Positions 42,514 through 50,336 of a stretch of DNA of 64,000 nucleotides are shown in pieces. Where the stretch lies: the NCBI RefSeq assembly GCF_900478295.1, contig NZ_LS483488.1:1612001-1676000 (forward strand), given 5' to 3'. Each line of letters begins with the position of its first letter. The stretch's first letter is position 1. The notes beneath the pieces are model-generated. The model worked only from the letters and a program-made list of their open reading frames with translations. It ran no database searches and was not told the DNA's origin. The position numbers and the translations under genes were made by a program. The DNA is from Helicobacter pylori NCTC 11637 = CCUG 17874 = ATCC 43504 = JCM 12093 (GTDB lineage: Bacteria > Campylobacterota > Campylobacteria > Campylobacterales > Helicobacteraceae).

Positions 42514-42563
42514 AACGATTATTCCTTTATTTCAATTTTTATCTTTCAATTTTTAAAAAGGCA

Positions 42564-43379
42564 CTAGCCTTTTAAAACGGATTTTAAGAGCTTGAGATAA
42601 TCTTTTACCTCAGACGCCCTCACGCTTGTTGGTTGGTTTTCTAACGCTAAAAAATCTAACACCTTATCAAGCTTTTCTTTATAAGAAACGCTTTTTTTAA
42701 GATTGTTTGAAAGCGTCTTCCTGGGAGATGAGAAACAGGCTTTCAAAAAATCTTCTAATGTTTCAAACCCTTTTTGTAGGGCTTCTTCAAAAAATGGCGC
42801 TTGGAGTAATGAAGCCAACGCCTTTTCTTTCAGCGGCTCTTTAATCACTTCAAACACGCTAGAAAACACCTTTGGAGGCGGGCTAAACGCGCTAGGTGGC
42901 ACATCAAACAAAAGGGTAGCGTTCCCTATTGCTTGTGCTAAAACGCTTAAGGCGTTCTGTGAATCTTTAGCGCAAAACTTGAGTGCCACTTCCTTTTGCG
43001 TCATCACCAATAAACCCCTGCATTTAGGGTCTTTGAGCGCGTTTAAAACAAGCCTGGTAGCGATATAATAAGGCAAATTAGAAATCAAAAAATAAGGCTC
43101 TTCTTCTTTTAAAAAAAGAGCGTCTTTTTCCACTAATTCTAATTTAAAAGGCTTTTTTTGCGCCTTTAGTTTTGATCGCATTTTCTCGCACAAGTTGCTA
43201 TCTATCTCATAAGTCTTTAAAGGATAGCGATCCAACAACTTAAGAGTCAAATCCCCTAACCCCACGCCAATTTCAATTAGCTTTAATGGGTTTAAGGGAG
43301 GCAAAGCATTAACAATTCTGTCCAAAAACGACTCGTCCGTTAAAAAATGCTGTCCTAAAGACTTTTTAGCTACTACCAT
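42564..43379 (-). CDS. rsmA: 16S rRNA dimethyladenosine methyltransferase RsmA (KsgA)
   Basis: Dimethylates two adjacent adenines near the 3' end of 16S rRNA. The start VVAKKSLGQHFLTDESFLDRIV and the SAM motif LIEIGVGLGDLT are typical, followed by the catalytic motif NLPYYIAT (about residues 100-107). The C-terminal helical domain contains FSSPRKTLSNNLK. 271 residues. It stands 50 bases upstream of rnj. Confidence 0.95.
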   Translation of the reverse strand: MVVAKKSLGQHFLTDESFLDRIVNALPPLNPLKLIEIGVGLGDLTLKLLDRYPLKTYEIDSNLCEKMRSKLKAQKKPFKLELVEKDALFLKEEEPYFLISNLPYYIATRLVLNALKDPKCRGLLVMTQKEVALKFCAKDSQNALSVLAQAIGNATLLFDVPPSAFSPPPKVFSSVFEVIKEPLKEKALASLLQAPFFEEALQKGFETLEDFLKACFSSPRKTLSNNLKKSVSYKEKLDKVLDFLALENQPTSVRASEVKDYLKLLKSVLKG

Positions 43380-43569
43380 AGCACGCTTTTAATTCCTCAT
43401 ATTATACCTTAAAAAGGGGATTTGTCTTTCCTTTTTAATGCAACTTCTTTATTATAGCTTTTTTCATTCAAAGATGTTGGTAGTTTTGACAATAGGAACG
43501 CTTAAATTGGCGCTCGTATTAAAAATTAGTATTAAAATCTTTTTCGTTAATAATTGGTTAGATTTTGCA

Positions 43570-43620
43570 TTATAGAATGAAATCCTAGCCAATGAGCTAG
43601 AATTTAAATTTCAATTAAAG
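43570..43620 (+). promoter_or_regulatory. hpnl upstream inverted repeat and -10 region
   Basis: TATAGAAT at 43571-43578 followed by ATCCTAGC (43582-43589) and GCTAGAAT (43596-43603), then AAAGGAG. It matches the hpn upstream region almost base for base, with one mismatch in the inverted repeat. Confidence 0.6.
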
Positions 43621-43628
43621 GAGTCATC

Positions 43629-43856
43629 ATGGCACACCATGAACAACAACACCAAGCGCAACAACAGCAACAACAACAGGCTAACAGCCAACACCACCAC
43701 CATCACCATGCACACCACCACCATTATTATGGCGGCGAACACCATCACCATAACGCTGAACAACACGCCGAACAACAAGCAGAGCAACAAGCTCAACAAC
43801 AACAAGCACACCAACAACAACAACAAAAAGCGCAACAACAAAACCAACAATATTGA
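43629..43856 (+). CDS. hpnl: Histidine- and glutamine-rich nickel-binding protein Hpn-like
   Basis: A 75-residue paralogue of Hpn with the same start (MAHHE) and HHHHHHAHHHHYYGGEHHHH core, but a Gln-rich N-terminal insert and C-terminal half (QQQQQQQ, AEQQAEQQAQQQQAHQ). It stores nickel. The CAA-rich repeats make the length variable among strains. The upstream sequence through the ATG is shared with hpn, pointing to gene duplication. Confidence 0.97.
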   Translation: MAHHEQQHQAQQQQQQQANSQHHHHHHAHHHHYYGGEHHHHNAEQHAEQQAEQQAQQQQAHQQQQQKAQQQNQQY

Positions 43857-43867
43857 TTGGGGCGTTT

Positions 43868-44090
43868 GTGGGGGCGGCCTTAGGGCTACTCCTGGCTTTT
43901 AGCTCTTTTGATCCAGTAAATCTATCAATTCGAACCAACCCTTTTAATTCCATTAGATTTTTGAACTTTTAAAATTCCTCTTTTTGATGCTTGACAAATG
44001 GCTCTGTTTTCTATCCAATAAAGATAAGCTTATTCATTGAGTGGTCATTGGGGCGTAGAACTTTGCCATGCGTATTTGGTGCGTTCTAGG
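43868..44090. other. Gene-free spacer downstream of hpnl
   Basis: After the hpnl stop there is a G/C-rich stretch (GGGGCGGCCTTAGGGC) resembling the sequence after hpn, then A/T-rich DNA up to the first toxin locus. I see no ORF with a ribosome site in it. Confidence 0.4.
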
Positions 44091-44121
44091 GGTGTTTTAA
44101 GGGGGTTTGTTGTAGGATTTC

Positions 44122-44203
44122 ATCACGCCCCATAGTTGCAATATGGGGCAAACCAACATTGTAAGGAGCATGCCATGAAACACAAAAGTGGCAAACGCTC
44201 TTG
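44122..44203 (-). ncRNA. IsoA-type antisense RNA, copy 1
   Basis: A perfect TATAAT on the minus strand (44210-44215) lies inside the toxin ORF and points back over its start codon, ribosome site and 5' leader, the layout of IsoA antitoxin RNAs. The predicted RNA of about 80 bases would contain the stem GCCCCAT/ATGGGGC (44127-44149). Ends are inferred. Confidence 0.65.
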
Positions 44204-44267
44204 GAAAACATTATACTTTGAGTTTGCTTTTTTGGGGCTTAAAGTGATCGTTTCTGTGAAACGCTGA
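44175..44267 (+). CDS. aapA: AapA-type small toxin, copy 1
   Basis: A 30-residue peptide, start [15 protein letters not shown], then a hydrophobic [12 protein letters not shown] and ending KR. This is the AapA family of H. pylori type I toxins, membrane-acting peptides repressed by antisense IsoA RNA. A ribosome site (AAGGAG, 44163-44168) is 6 bases before the ATG. The leader hairpin GCCCCAT/ATGGGGC and the 3' hairpin are typical of the long, folded aapA mRNA. The -10 is TAGGAT (44113-44118), weaker than in copy 2. Confidence 0.9.
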
Positions 44268-44282
44268 TTTTCTAAGAGCGTT

Positions 44283-44312
44283 CCCTTAAGCTTTTAAGCT
44301 TAAGGGTTTCCT
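44283..44312 (+). terminator. Terminator of aapA copy 1
   Basis: CCCTTAAGCTTTTAAGCTTAAGGG is an almost perfect inverted repeat followed by TTTCCTTT, 16 bases after the toxin stop. Confidence 0.7.
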
Positions 44313-44434
44313 TTATAAGCGGGTTTGTCCTTGACTTTTGGGGCGTTTATTTTTTTATCTTTCCATTCAATTTTTTAATCTTGTTTTAGCGTTTGTAAAA
44401 TTAAAAGTTTTAAGGGGGTTTGTTGTAGAATTTC

Positions 44435-44515
44435 ATCACGCCCCATAGTTACGATATGGGGCAAACTACCTTAAAAGGAGCATGTTATGCCTAAGACACA
44501 TAACAAACGCTCTTG
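44435..44515 (-). ncRNA. IsoA-type antisense RNA, copy 2
   Basis: The minus-strand TATAAT at 44522-44527 inside the second toxin ORF points over its start region, as in copy 1. The predicted RNA includes the GCCCCAT/ATGGGGC stem (44440-44462). Its pairing region differs from copy 1 in the first codons of the toxin. Confidence 0.65.
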
Positions 44516-44579
44516 GAAAACATTATACTTTGAGTTTGCTTTTTTGGGGCTTAAAGTGATCGTTTCTGTGAAACGCTGA
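44487..44579 (+). CDS. aapA: AapA-type small toxin, copy 2
   Basis: A 30-residue peptide starting [15 protein letters not shown] and identical to copy 1 from residue 7 on. The ribosome site AAAGGAG is at 44474-44480. The -10 box is TAGAAT (44426-44431). A terminator hairpin CCCTTAAGTTTAAAAACTTAGGGG follows at about 44594-44618. Confidence 0.9.
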
Positions 44580-44593
44580 TTTTCTAAGAGCGT

Positions 44594-44624
44594 TCCCTTA
44601 AGTTTAAAAACTTAGGGGTTTCCT
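44594..44624 (+). terminator. Terminator of aapA copy 2
   Basis: Stem CCCTTAAGTTT/AAACTTAGGGG followed by TTTCCTTT, equivalent to the copy 1 terminator but with a changed loop. Confidence 0.7.
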
Positions 44625-44659
44625 TTATAAGCGGGTTTGTCCTTGACTTTTGGGGCGTT

Positions 44660-45154
44660 TTATTTTTTTAAAACCCTGATTTTAGCGCTCATTAAATCGT
44701 GGTTTAAAGCTTTTTTGATGTTGTCAAATTGGCGTTTTTTGTTTTTAAGGCTAATGATTTCACTATCCAAATCGCTTAAAATGTTAGCGATAGCGATTTG
44801 TTCGTTTAGGGGGGGTAAAAAAATAGTCTTTTCTTTATAATCTTTGAAATAAATATGCGGTATTATGCTACCGCTTGTGAAATTTTTAAAATCAAAATTA
44901 GATAACAAATAAAATAAAAACTCTGTTGTTGTCTTATGATTAGCAATTAACGCTCCCATAGTAGATAAAATATTTGTTTTAGGTGGCAAAATCCTTACTC
45001 TGCCTACACTTCCATCTTTAACAATAGAAATATAAGGCTTATCACTAATGAAAGTTGTATTTGTATAGCCTATGAAATTATTCACATCATAGACTTTAAT
45101 TTTTCCTTGTTGCGTGATTTGTTCTGCACTTAAATTTGATGGTGAAGCACCCAA
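44660..45154 (-). pseudogene. hsdS: Type I restriction specificity subunit HsdS, 3' part
   Basis: Codes for the second target-recognition domain and the conserved C-terminal helix of HsdS: GASPSNLSAEQITQQGKIKV, VKDGSVGRVRILPPK, LPPLNEQIAIANILSDLD. The repeat LPPLNEQIAIANILSD also occurs in the upstream part, as expected for the two half-sites of one HsdS. The listed start is within an inserted element and is not a real start. No hsdR or hsdM is near, so this was an orphan specificity gene. Confidence 0.85.
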
Positions 45155-45409
45155 ACGCTAAAGCGATTGGGCTTCCTCGGCTGATGTTGCCCATAGGGAA
45201 AGTTTGGTTCTCACTTTGTGTCCCTAATCATAGGGATTTTACAGAGTTTGATCTCCAACGCATTCCCTACAGGTCTCACACATCATATCTCCAAAGGCGT
45301 AACTTTGCGTACTTCCTACGCTAGATACAAATGTATGGAGATATTATACTACAAATTAGCAGCATTCATCCCAAACACTAAAGATGTTTGGGATTTCTGC
45401 TTGGGTGGT
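45145..45409 (-). mobile_element. Short IS605-like remnant (non-autonomous element) inside hsdS
   Basis: About 260 bases that separate the two hsdS parts. On the minus strand the left end follows TTTAA (complement of 45410-45414), the known IS605 insertion motif. It has an end hairpin CCCAAACATCTTTAGTGTTTGGG (45371-45393) and a second one CCCAATCGCTTTAGCGTTTGGG (45150-45171) near the right end. IS200/IS605 elements have such subterminal hairpins and no terminal inverted repeats. A perfect TATAAT lies near the left end; the right part (GGAATGCGTTGGAGATCAAA onward) looks like the tail of tnpB with its overlapping guide-RNA scaffold. No transposase frame remains. Confidence 0.6.
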
Positions 45410-46049
45410 TTAAATAGTTGGCAATATCCCCAAGCCTTACTCTTTGCCAATTTTGATTGAAGCCTTTCAAGCGTTTTCTTTGGCTCAATAGTTCAAAGCT
45501 TAAAGCTTTTTTAACGCTTTCTTTTTTAAGAATGAGGGCGTCTAAAGAATAAAGATAATGATCTACATCGCTTAAAATGTTAGCGATAGCGATTTGTTCG
45601 TTTAGAGGGGGTAGGGGAATTAAAGTATTTCTAAAATTATCGTTATAAAGTCTTAAGATAGTTGTATGCTCTGTATTCCATTTAATATTAGAATAAGCAT
45701 AAAATAAAAAATCATTTTTTACTAATGTTTCATCGTTGTCAATCCAAACAATATTTGAGTCTTGAAAATAAGCGGGTTTTCCGTCATAAATGACTGCCCT
45801 ACCAATAGTTCCGGAAGCAGAAATTAAAATATCGCCTTTTTTTGGAAAAGAATATTTTGTTTTGTATTCTAAAAATAGCTTTTTTGAAATAAAGGCATCA
45901 GCGGTGTTGCCAAATGTGCCTATTTTATAAAATGGAATTTCACCATATCGTGTTGTTTGATGTTTCATAACTCTTTTACACATGCATGGTTTGCCAATAT
46001 CCCCAAGCCTCACTCTTTGCCAATTTGATGGCGTTGTTAATGCGTCCAT
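45378..46049 (-). pseudogene. hsdS: Type I restriction specificity subunit HsdS, 5' part
   Basis: Starts MDALTTPSNWQRVRLGDIG, a common HsdS start, and holds the first target-recognition domain (GDILISASGTIGRAVIYDGK, WNTEHTTILRLYNDNFRNT) and the central LPPLNEQIAIANILSDVD helix, then begins the second domain (NWQRVRLGDIANYL) before running into the inserted element. Joined to the 3' part it would be about 380 residues, the usual HsdS size. It lies 41 bases after purU. Confidence 0.85.
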
Positions 46050-46090
46050 GCGTTCTGTCCAATAATCCTAAAGGGTGCTAATGGAAGCGT

Positions 46091-46972
46091 TCAAAACACC
46101 ACCGTTTTGTTTTCATGCACAAACACCCGATCCTCTAAAACTAGTTTTAAAGCCCTAGCCAAAACCAGTTTTTCTATATCCTTACCCGCTAGGCGCATTT
46201 TTTCCACGCTGTAATTGTGGTTAATGGGTAGAGTGTCTTGTAAAATAATCGGCCCGGCATCAAGGCTTTCATTCACAAAATGCGCCGTGGCCCCGATGAC
46301 TTTTACGCCCCTTTCAAACGCTTGCTGGTAAGGGTTAGCCCCGATGAATGCGGGCAAGAAACTATGATGGATATTTAAGATCTGATTTTCATAACGCTTC
46401 GTAAAATCATGGCTTAAAATGCGCATGTATTTGGCTAAAACGAGCAAGTCTGCGCTCACTTTGTGTTTTAATTCCAAGTTTTTAATGATGGCTAAAACTT
46501 CTTTTTCATGCAAAGCTTGATTATCGCAAGGCGCATAAAAATAAGGGATGTCAAATTTTTCCACTAAAGGGCGTAAAATCTCGTAATTGGAAATAACGCC
46601 TAAAATTTGGGCGTTCAATTCCCCTCCATACACCCTTAAAAGCAAATCCCCTAAGCAATGGCTCTCTTTAGTAGCGAGCAGAATGATGTTTTTTTTATGC
46701 GTTAAAATGACTTCAATCAATAGCTCGTTAAAGTTTTCTAAGGCTTTAAAAAGAGCGGTTTTTAAGGATCGCTCTTCTTGCTCTTTAATTTCAGTATTCA
46801 AGGGCTTGATTTCTTTTTGGATTTTTAGCCGCATGAAAAAGCGCTGTTTTAAGGGATCAACAAATTCATCGTTTTTGACGATGTTATAGCCCTTGTTAGC
46901 GATAGTGGTGCTTATTGCGCTCACCAAGCCTTTAGAGTCTCTAGCTTGAATTTTTAAAATAAATTCTAACAT
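46091..46972 (-). CDS. purU: Formyltetrahydrofolate deformylase PurU
   Basis: Hydrolyses 10-formyl-THF to formate and THF. It has an N-terminal ACT domain (residues 1-80, ILKIQARDSKGLVSAISTTI) and a C-terminal formyltransferase-fold domain with NIHHSFLPAFIGANPYQQAFERGVKVIGATAH (about 206-237) and the catalytic Asp in LDAGPIILQ. 293 residues. It follows sppA with a 2-base gap. Confidence 0.94.
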   Translation of the reverse strand: MLEFILKIQARDSKGLVSAISTTIANKGYNIVKNDEFVDPLKQRFFMRLKIQKEIKPLNTEIKEQEERSLKTALFKALENFNELLIEVILTHKKNIILLATKESHCLGDLLLRVYGGELNAQILGVISNYEILRPLVEKFDIPYFYAPCDNQALHEKEVLAIIKNLELKHKVSADLLVLAKYMRILSHDFTKRYENQILNIHHSFLPAFIGANPYQQAFERGVKVIGATAHFVNESLDAGPIILQDTLPINHNYSVEKMRLAGKDIEKLVLARALKLVLEDRVFVHENKTVVF

Positions 46973-46974
46973 CT

Positions 46975-47853
46975 TTATCTCATTAATAATTGATAGCCAA
47001 ACGCTTGCGTGATGATATTTGTGGCTGATTGCGTGGCTTTTTCAATGAAGCGCTCCATAGGGCTTTTTTCCAGCCAATAAGCTTTTTTAACCTTACTCAA
47101 TTCCATTAAGCGGTTTTGGGCTTGCTTGATCGTGCTGATTTTATCAATGAGTTTCAATTTTAGAGCCTTTTGAGCGCTAAAGACCTTCCCTTCAGCAAAA
47201 TCCTTATAATCCTTAGCGTCTAATTTCCTGGCTTTTGCGACATCATTCACAAACATTTGGTATTGCTCATTGACTAAATTTTGCAAAAAATCTTTTTCGT
47301 TAGGTTTCCATGCCCTGGTGAAAGTGCCTATTTCTTTATATTCGCCCGCATGCACGCCTTGAGTGGCTACGCCGACTTTATTGAGCAAATTTTCCACATT
47401 CGCGCCCGAAAAAATCACCCCAATGGATCCGATTAAACTCGCTTTAGAGGCATAAACTTCGTTCGCTTGCATGCCCGCATAATAACTCCCGCTCGCCATA
47501 ACCCCCCTAGCATACGCTAAAACGGGCATTTTTTGCTTCAGATCAGCGATTTTTTCGCTCAATTCCACGCTCGCTGACACCGCCCCACCAGGAGAGTCAA
47601 TCAAAAGTAAAACGCCCTTAATGCTAGGGGTTTTTAAGATTTTATCCACTTCTTTGTCAAAATCCTCGGTGCTAAAAATTGCCCCATTTAAATAGAGTTT
47701 AGCGAGATTGGGCGGGGCGCTTGGGGTGCTTTCTTTAGTGCTAAAAAAGACTAATACAATGAGTAACAGCACAAACGATTTGAAATACTTCGTGATAAAA
47801 TCTAAAGGCATAATCACTAAAGCCTTAAAGATTTTTTGAATGAAACTCCACAT
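46975..47853 (-). CDS. sppA: Signal peptide peptidase SppA
   Basis: Membrane-anchored serine protease that degrades cleaved signal peptides. It has one N-terminal membrane helix (about residues 22-40), then the ClpP-like domain with GVLLLIDSPGGAVSASVELS, ARGVMASGSYYAGMQA (catalytic Ser) and SLIGSIGVIF (region of the catalytic Lys), and EFKEIG-type downstream strands. At 292 residues it is the short, single-domain form. A TATAAT on the minus strand at about 47894-47899 is its likely promoter. Confidence 0.94.
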   Translation of the reverse strand: MWSFIQKIFKALVIMPLDFITKYFKSFVLLLIVLVFFSTKESTPSAPPNLAKLYLNGAIFSTEDFDKEVDKILKTPSIKGVLLLIDSPGGAVSASVELSEKIADLKQKMPVLAYARGVMASGSYYAGMQANEVYASKASLIGSIGVIFSGANVENLLNKVGVATQGVHAGEYKEIGTFTRAWKPNEKDFLQNLVNEQYQMFVNDVAKARKLDAKDYKDFAEGKVFSAQKALKLKLIDKISTIKQAQNRLMELSKVKKAYWLEKSPMERFIEKATQSATNIITQAFGYQLLMR

Positions 47854-47924
47854 GCAACTTTTCCTAGACTTAAAAATTTGACCATAAGAGTGTATTATAC
47901 TTCAAATGTTTTAAGGATTAAATC

Positions 47925-48197
47925 ATGGCGTGTAAATTTTGCCCCAAGATCAGAAAAACAGATTGGATTTTTATTTTAATCGCCGCTTTAGGCTTTTATG
48001 CAGTCAATAAACTAGGGTATGTGCCCCAATTCAATACCCCCACTTCAAAGATTTCACACTCTCTTTCACGCCCTCTTCCACACCCTATTGAAAAGCCTGA
48101 TAATATGACCGAAGAAGAAAGGAAAAAGCGTTTTATAGAGCTGCAAAAAGCATGCTTACTCCATAAAGACAAAAAGGCATGCGAAGAGGTTTTTTAG
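47925..48197 (+). CDS. Small single-pass membrane protein, 90 residues
   Basis: Start MACKFCPKIRKTD with a CxxC at residues 3-6, then one membrane helix (WIFILIAALGFYAVNKLGYV), a Pro/Ser-rich linker and a charged C-terminal helix (MTEEERKKRFIELQKACLLHKDKKACEEVF) with two more Cys. An AAGGAT-type site lies before the ATG. I do not recognise a family; conserved hypothetical in H. pylori (position HP1436). Confidence 0.75.
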   Translation: MACKFCPKIRKTDWIFILIAALGFYAVNKLGYVPQFNTPTSKISHSLSRPLPHPIEKPDNMTEEERKKRFIELQKACLLHKDKKACEEVF

Positions 48198-48334
48198 ATT
48201 GTTTTTGTTGTTTTTGCGCTTTTAAGGTCTGCCGCTTGTAAGTTTTAACGCTCTTTTTGTTTGCAAAAAGGCTTTTTTAGCGGTGGTTTTTTAGCTATTC
48301 TAACACCCCCCGACACCCCAAAATTCAAGCACTC

Positions 48335-48368
48335 TTAAGCTAAGTCTAAGTCTACTATAATCAAAGGA
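48335..48368 (+). promoter_or_regulatory. Promoter of the TIR-lipoprotein-membrane operon
   Basis: TATAAT at 48356-48361 in CTACTATAATC, with TTAAGC about 15 bases upstream. The inferred start near 48368 gives a leader of about 70 bases. Confidence 0.6.
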
Positions 48369-48440
48369 TTTTAAAGAAAACTTAAAATCGTGTTTATAAA
48401 GGTTTGAAAATTTCATAAAAATATTAAAGGAAAATATATC

Positions 48441-49169
48441 ATGAAAGCTTTTAAGGTTGATTTAGATGAAAGAGAAAATCGTGAAGTTTTATGCAAGTTT
48501 CATTTTGACAGAGGGGGGGAAAATAAGCTTGAATACGCTTATTACAACAATCAAGCTGTTTCAAACATACATAAAGTGGCTAGTAAGATTGAAACTCTCA
48601 TTCAAAAGAGTCTAAAAAATAATGAATACACTTTGCTAAATCGCAATGAAATTAAAGAAGCCTTTTTTAACCCCTTACAAGAGCGATTGAATAAAACTAA
48701 GGTTTTTCTTTCTCATTCGCATATTGACATGAAAAATAATGGTTTTTTAGGCGTTAAAAATATCAAGTCCTTTTTAGAACCATCCGATCGTTCTAATTTA
48801 ATATTTATAGACTCTCTCTTTTGGGATTATAAAAATGATATTCTAAAAGAAATAAAAAAACATCATATTGATGTTAGCAAGATTGAAGACGCTTTCACGC
48901 TCATTCTCAGGGAGTCTTTACAAGACATGATTGAAAAATGCCCTTATTTCGTGTTTTTACAAAGCAAGAACAGCGTTTCCAATCAAGATCTATTAAAAAT
49001 CACTTATTCCGCATGGATTTATGAAGAATTAAAAATCACTCATTCTATTAGTGAGAGTCGCCTAATTCCAATGATGGAAAGCATGCAACTCTTTCATGAT
49101 ATATCGCTATTTTTAAAAAGTTTTGAGACCATAACCCTTAAAAAACTATCACAACAAATCAATTCGTAG
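48441..49169 (+). CDS. TIR-like domain protein, 242 residues
   Basis: After an about 80-residue N-terminal region the sequence KVFLSHSHIDMKNN (from about residue 87) matches the first strand and loop of TIR domains (xFlSHsxxD). The next strand is NLIFIDSLFWDYKND, and CPYFVFLQSKNSVSNQ...SAWIYEELKI resembles the late TIR pattern in which S-x-W is followed by an acidic residue. Bacterial TIR domains are often NAD-degrading immune effectors. RBS AAAGGAAA precedes the ATG. The next gene begins 8 bases after the stop. The TIR assignment is by pattern only. Confidence 0.7.
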   Translation: MKAFKVDLDERENREVLCKFHFDRGGENKLEYAYYNNQAVSNIHKVASKIETLIQKSLKNNEYTLLNRNEIKEAFFNPLQERLNKTKVFLSHSHIDMKNNGFLGVKNIKSFLEPSDRSNLIFIDSLFWDYKNDILKEIKKHHIDVSKIEDAFTLILRESLQDMIEKCPYFVFLQSKNSVSNQDLLKITYSAWIYEELKITHSISESRLIPMMESMQLFHDISLFLKSFETITLKKLSQQINS

Positions 49170-49177
49170 GAGCAAAC

Positions 49178-50327
49178 ATGTTTTTTTAAAACTTACCAAA
49201 AATTACTGGGTGCAAGCTGTTTGGCGTTGTATTTAGCGGGCTGTGGGAGTGATAGTAGCGAACCATTGGTTGAGGTTGAAAAAAATTTCTTCAATTCTAC
49301 CGTGAAAATCATTTCTAAAGCCGATAACATAGAAATCCAAGATTTGAAGCTCAATCGTGGGAATTGCAAACATGATAAAAATCTATTAAAAAAGTTAATA
49401 CAAGAAACAGCCAATGCGCACCTGTTTGTATCAGAAAAAGAAAAAGCGATTAAAAACCACCAAGCAAAAATCGCAAGACTTCAAAAAGATTTAGAAGAAC
49501 TCACGCAGTGGGTGCAACAATTCAACAGCCTTGATAAATTCTGGGAAAATATAATCAACTCTCCCCCAAAGTCAGAACACGATAAAATCCCTGGAAAATT
49601 CAAGCTTCTTTCCCGAACACTTGGTTCAGATTCTATGGTAGTGTTCCCCTCTTCCATAGAGGCCGACTCACTATCCACGGAGATCTACTTACTAGGACTA
49701 GGAGAGGATTTCAACGACCTTCATAATCCAATATCTCTCGCTAAAAAGCTACTTAGCCCTACATCCAAGAATACACTCGGGAAGCGCGCTTTGAGAATAC
49801 TGAGTTTTTTTCTCACAAAGAGGATAGAATTTGCTATTGAAGACACTAAAAACCCTAAAGACTACCCCTATATCAACCTTAAAGAACTCAAAAAATTAAT
49901 AGATAGTATTGTTGATAAATATGGCTCAGCCGATGGCTTTCTGGTTGTAGATGATGTTGGGAATTATAAGGTGTCAAAAAAAGGTCTCCAAAGCCTTGCT
50001 AAACTAAAATCCATGTGGCCTAGCGTAGAGAAATTTTATTTCGCTTATTTGAAAGAAGCTATCCCTAGACATGCCAAAGAAATTACTGACAAGCTAATTA
50101 GCTCTGAAGAAAAATCTATCAAAGCCAATCAAGTCAAACTCACTGAAGCGACGCAAAATATTGACAAAATGGAAAAAATCATTAAAAATCTAGAAAGAAA
50201 GAAAAACACAATGGCAGTGGATTTAAAATTTGGAGAAACTTTCACAGCGCATTATAAATGTCAAAACCTTATAGAAGTTGAAATCAAAACCGACAAAGGG
50301 ACTTGGACTTTTAACTTTGACAGATGA
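49178..50327 (+). CDS. Coiled-coil lipoprotein, out of frame at a T7 tract
   Basis: The ATG at 49178 follows TAGGAGC and is then followed by seven T, which in the present length give Met-Phe-Phe-stop. With six (or nine) T the frame continues KTYQKLLGASCLALYLAGC, a lipoprotein signal with LAGC lipobox, into the long frame of about 370 residues. Coiled-coil segments occur at about residues 70-110 (KNHQAKIARLQKDLEELTQW) and 305-350 (KANQVKLTEATQNIDKMEK). No catalytic motif recognised. It lies between the TIR-like and the membrane protein genes. Confidence 0.75.
49181..49187. repeat. T7 tract in the lipoprotein start
   Basis: Seven T directly after the ATG; six or nine would open the lipoprotein frame, seven closes it after two codons. 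Confidence 0.75.
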
Positions 50328-50336
50328 ATATCAAAC

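Larger units (their letters stand above)
44097..44353. repeat. Tandem repeat unit 1 (AapA/IsoA locus)
   Basis: About 257 bases repeated at 44408-44665. The units match from the aapA promoter through the ORF and terminator to the sequence CTTGACTTTTGGGGCGTTT. The main differences are the first codons of the ORF, the -10 box and the terminator loop. Confidence 0.85.
44408..44665. repeat. Tandem repeat unit 2 (AapA/IsoA locus)
   Basis: Second copy of the unit at 44097-44353, separated from it by about 55 unrelated A/T-rich bases. Confidence 0.85.
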
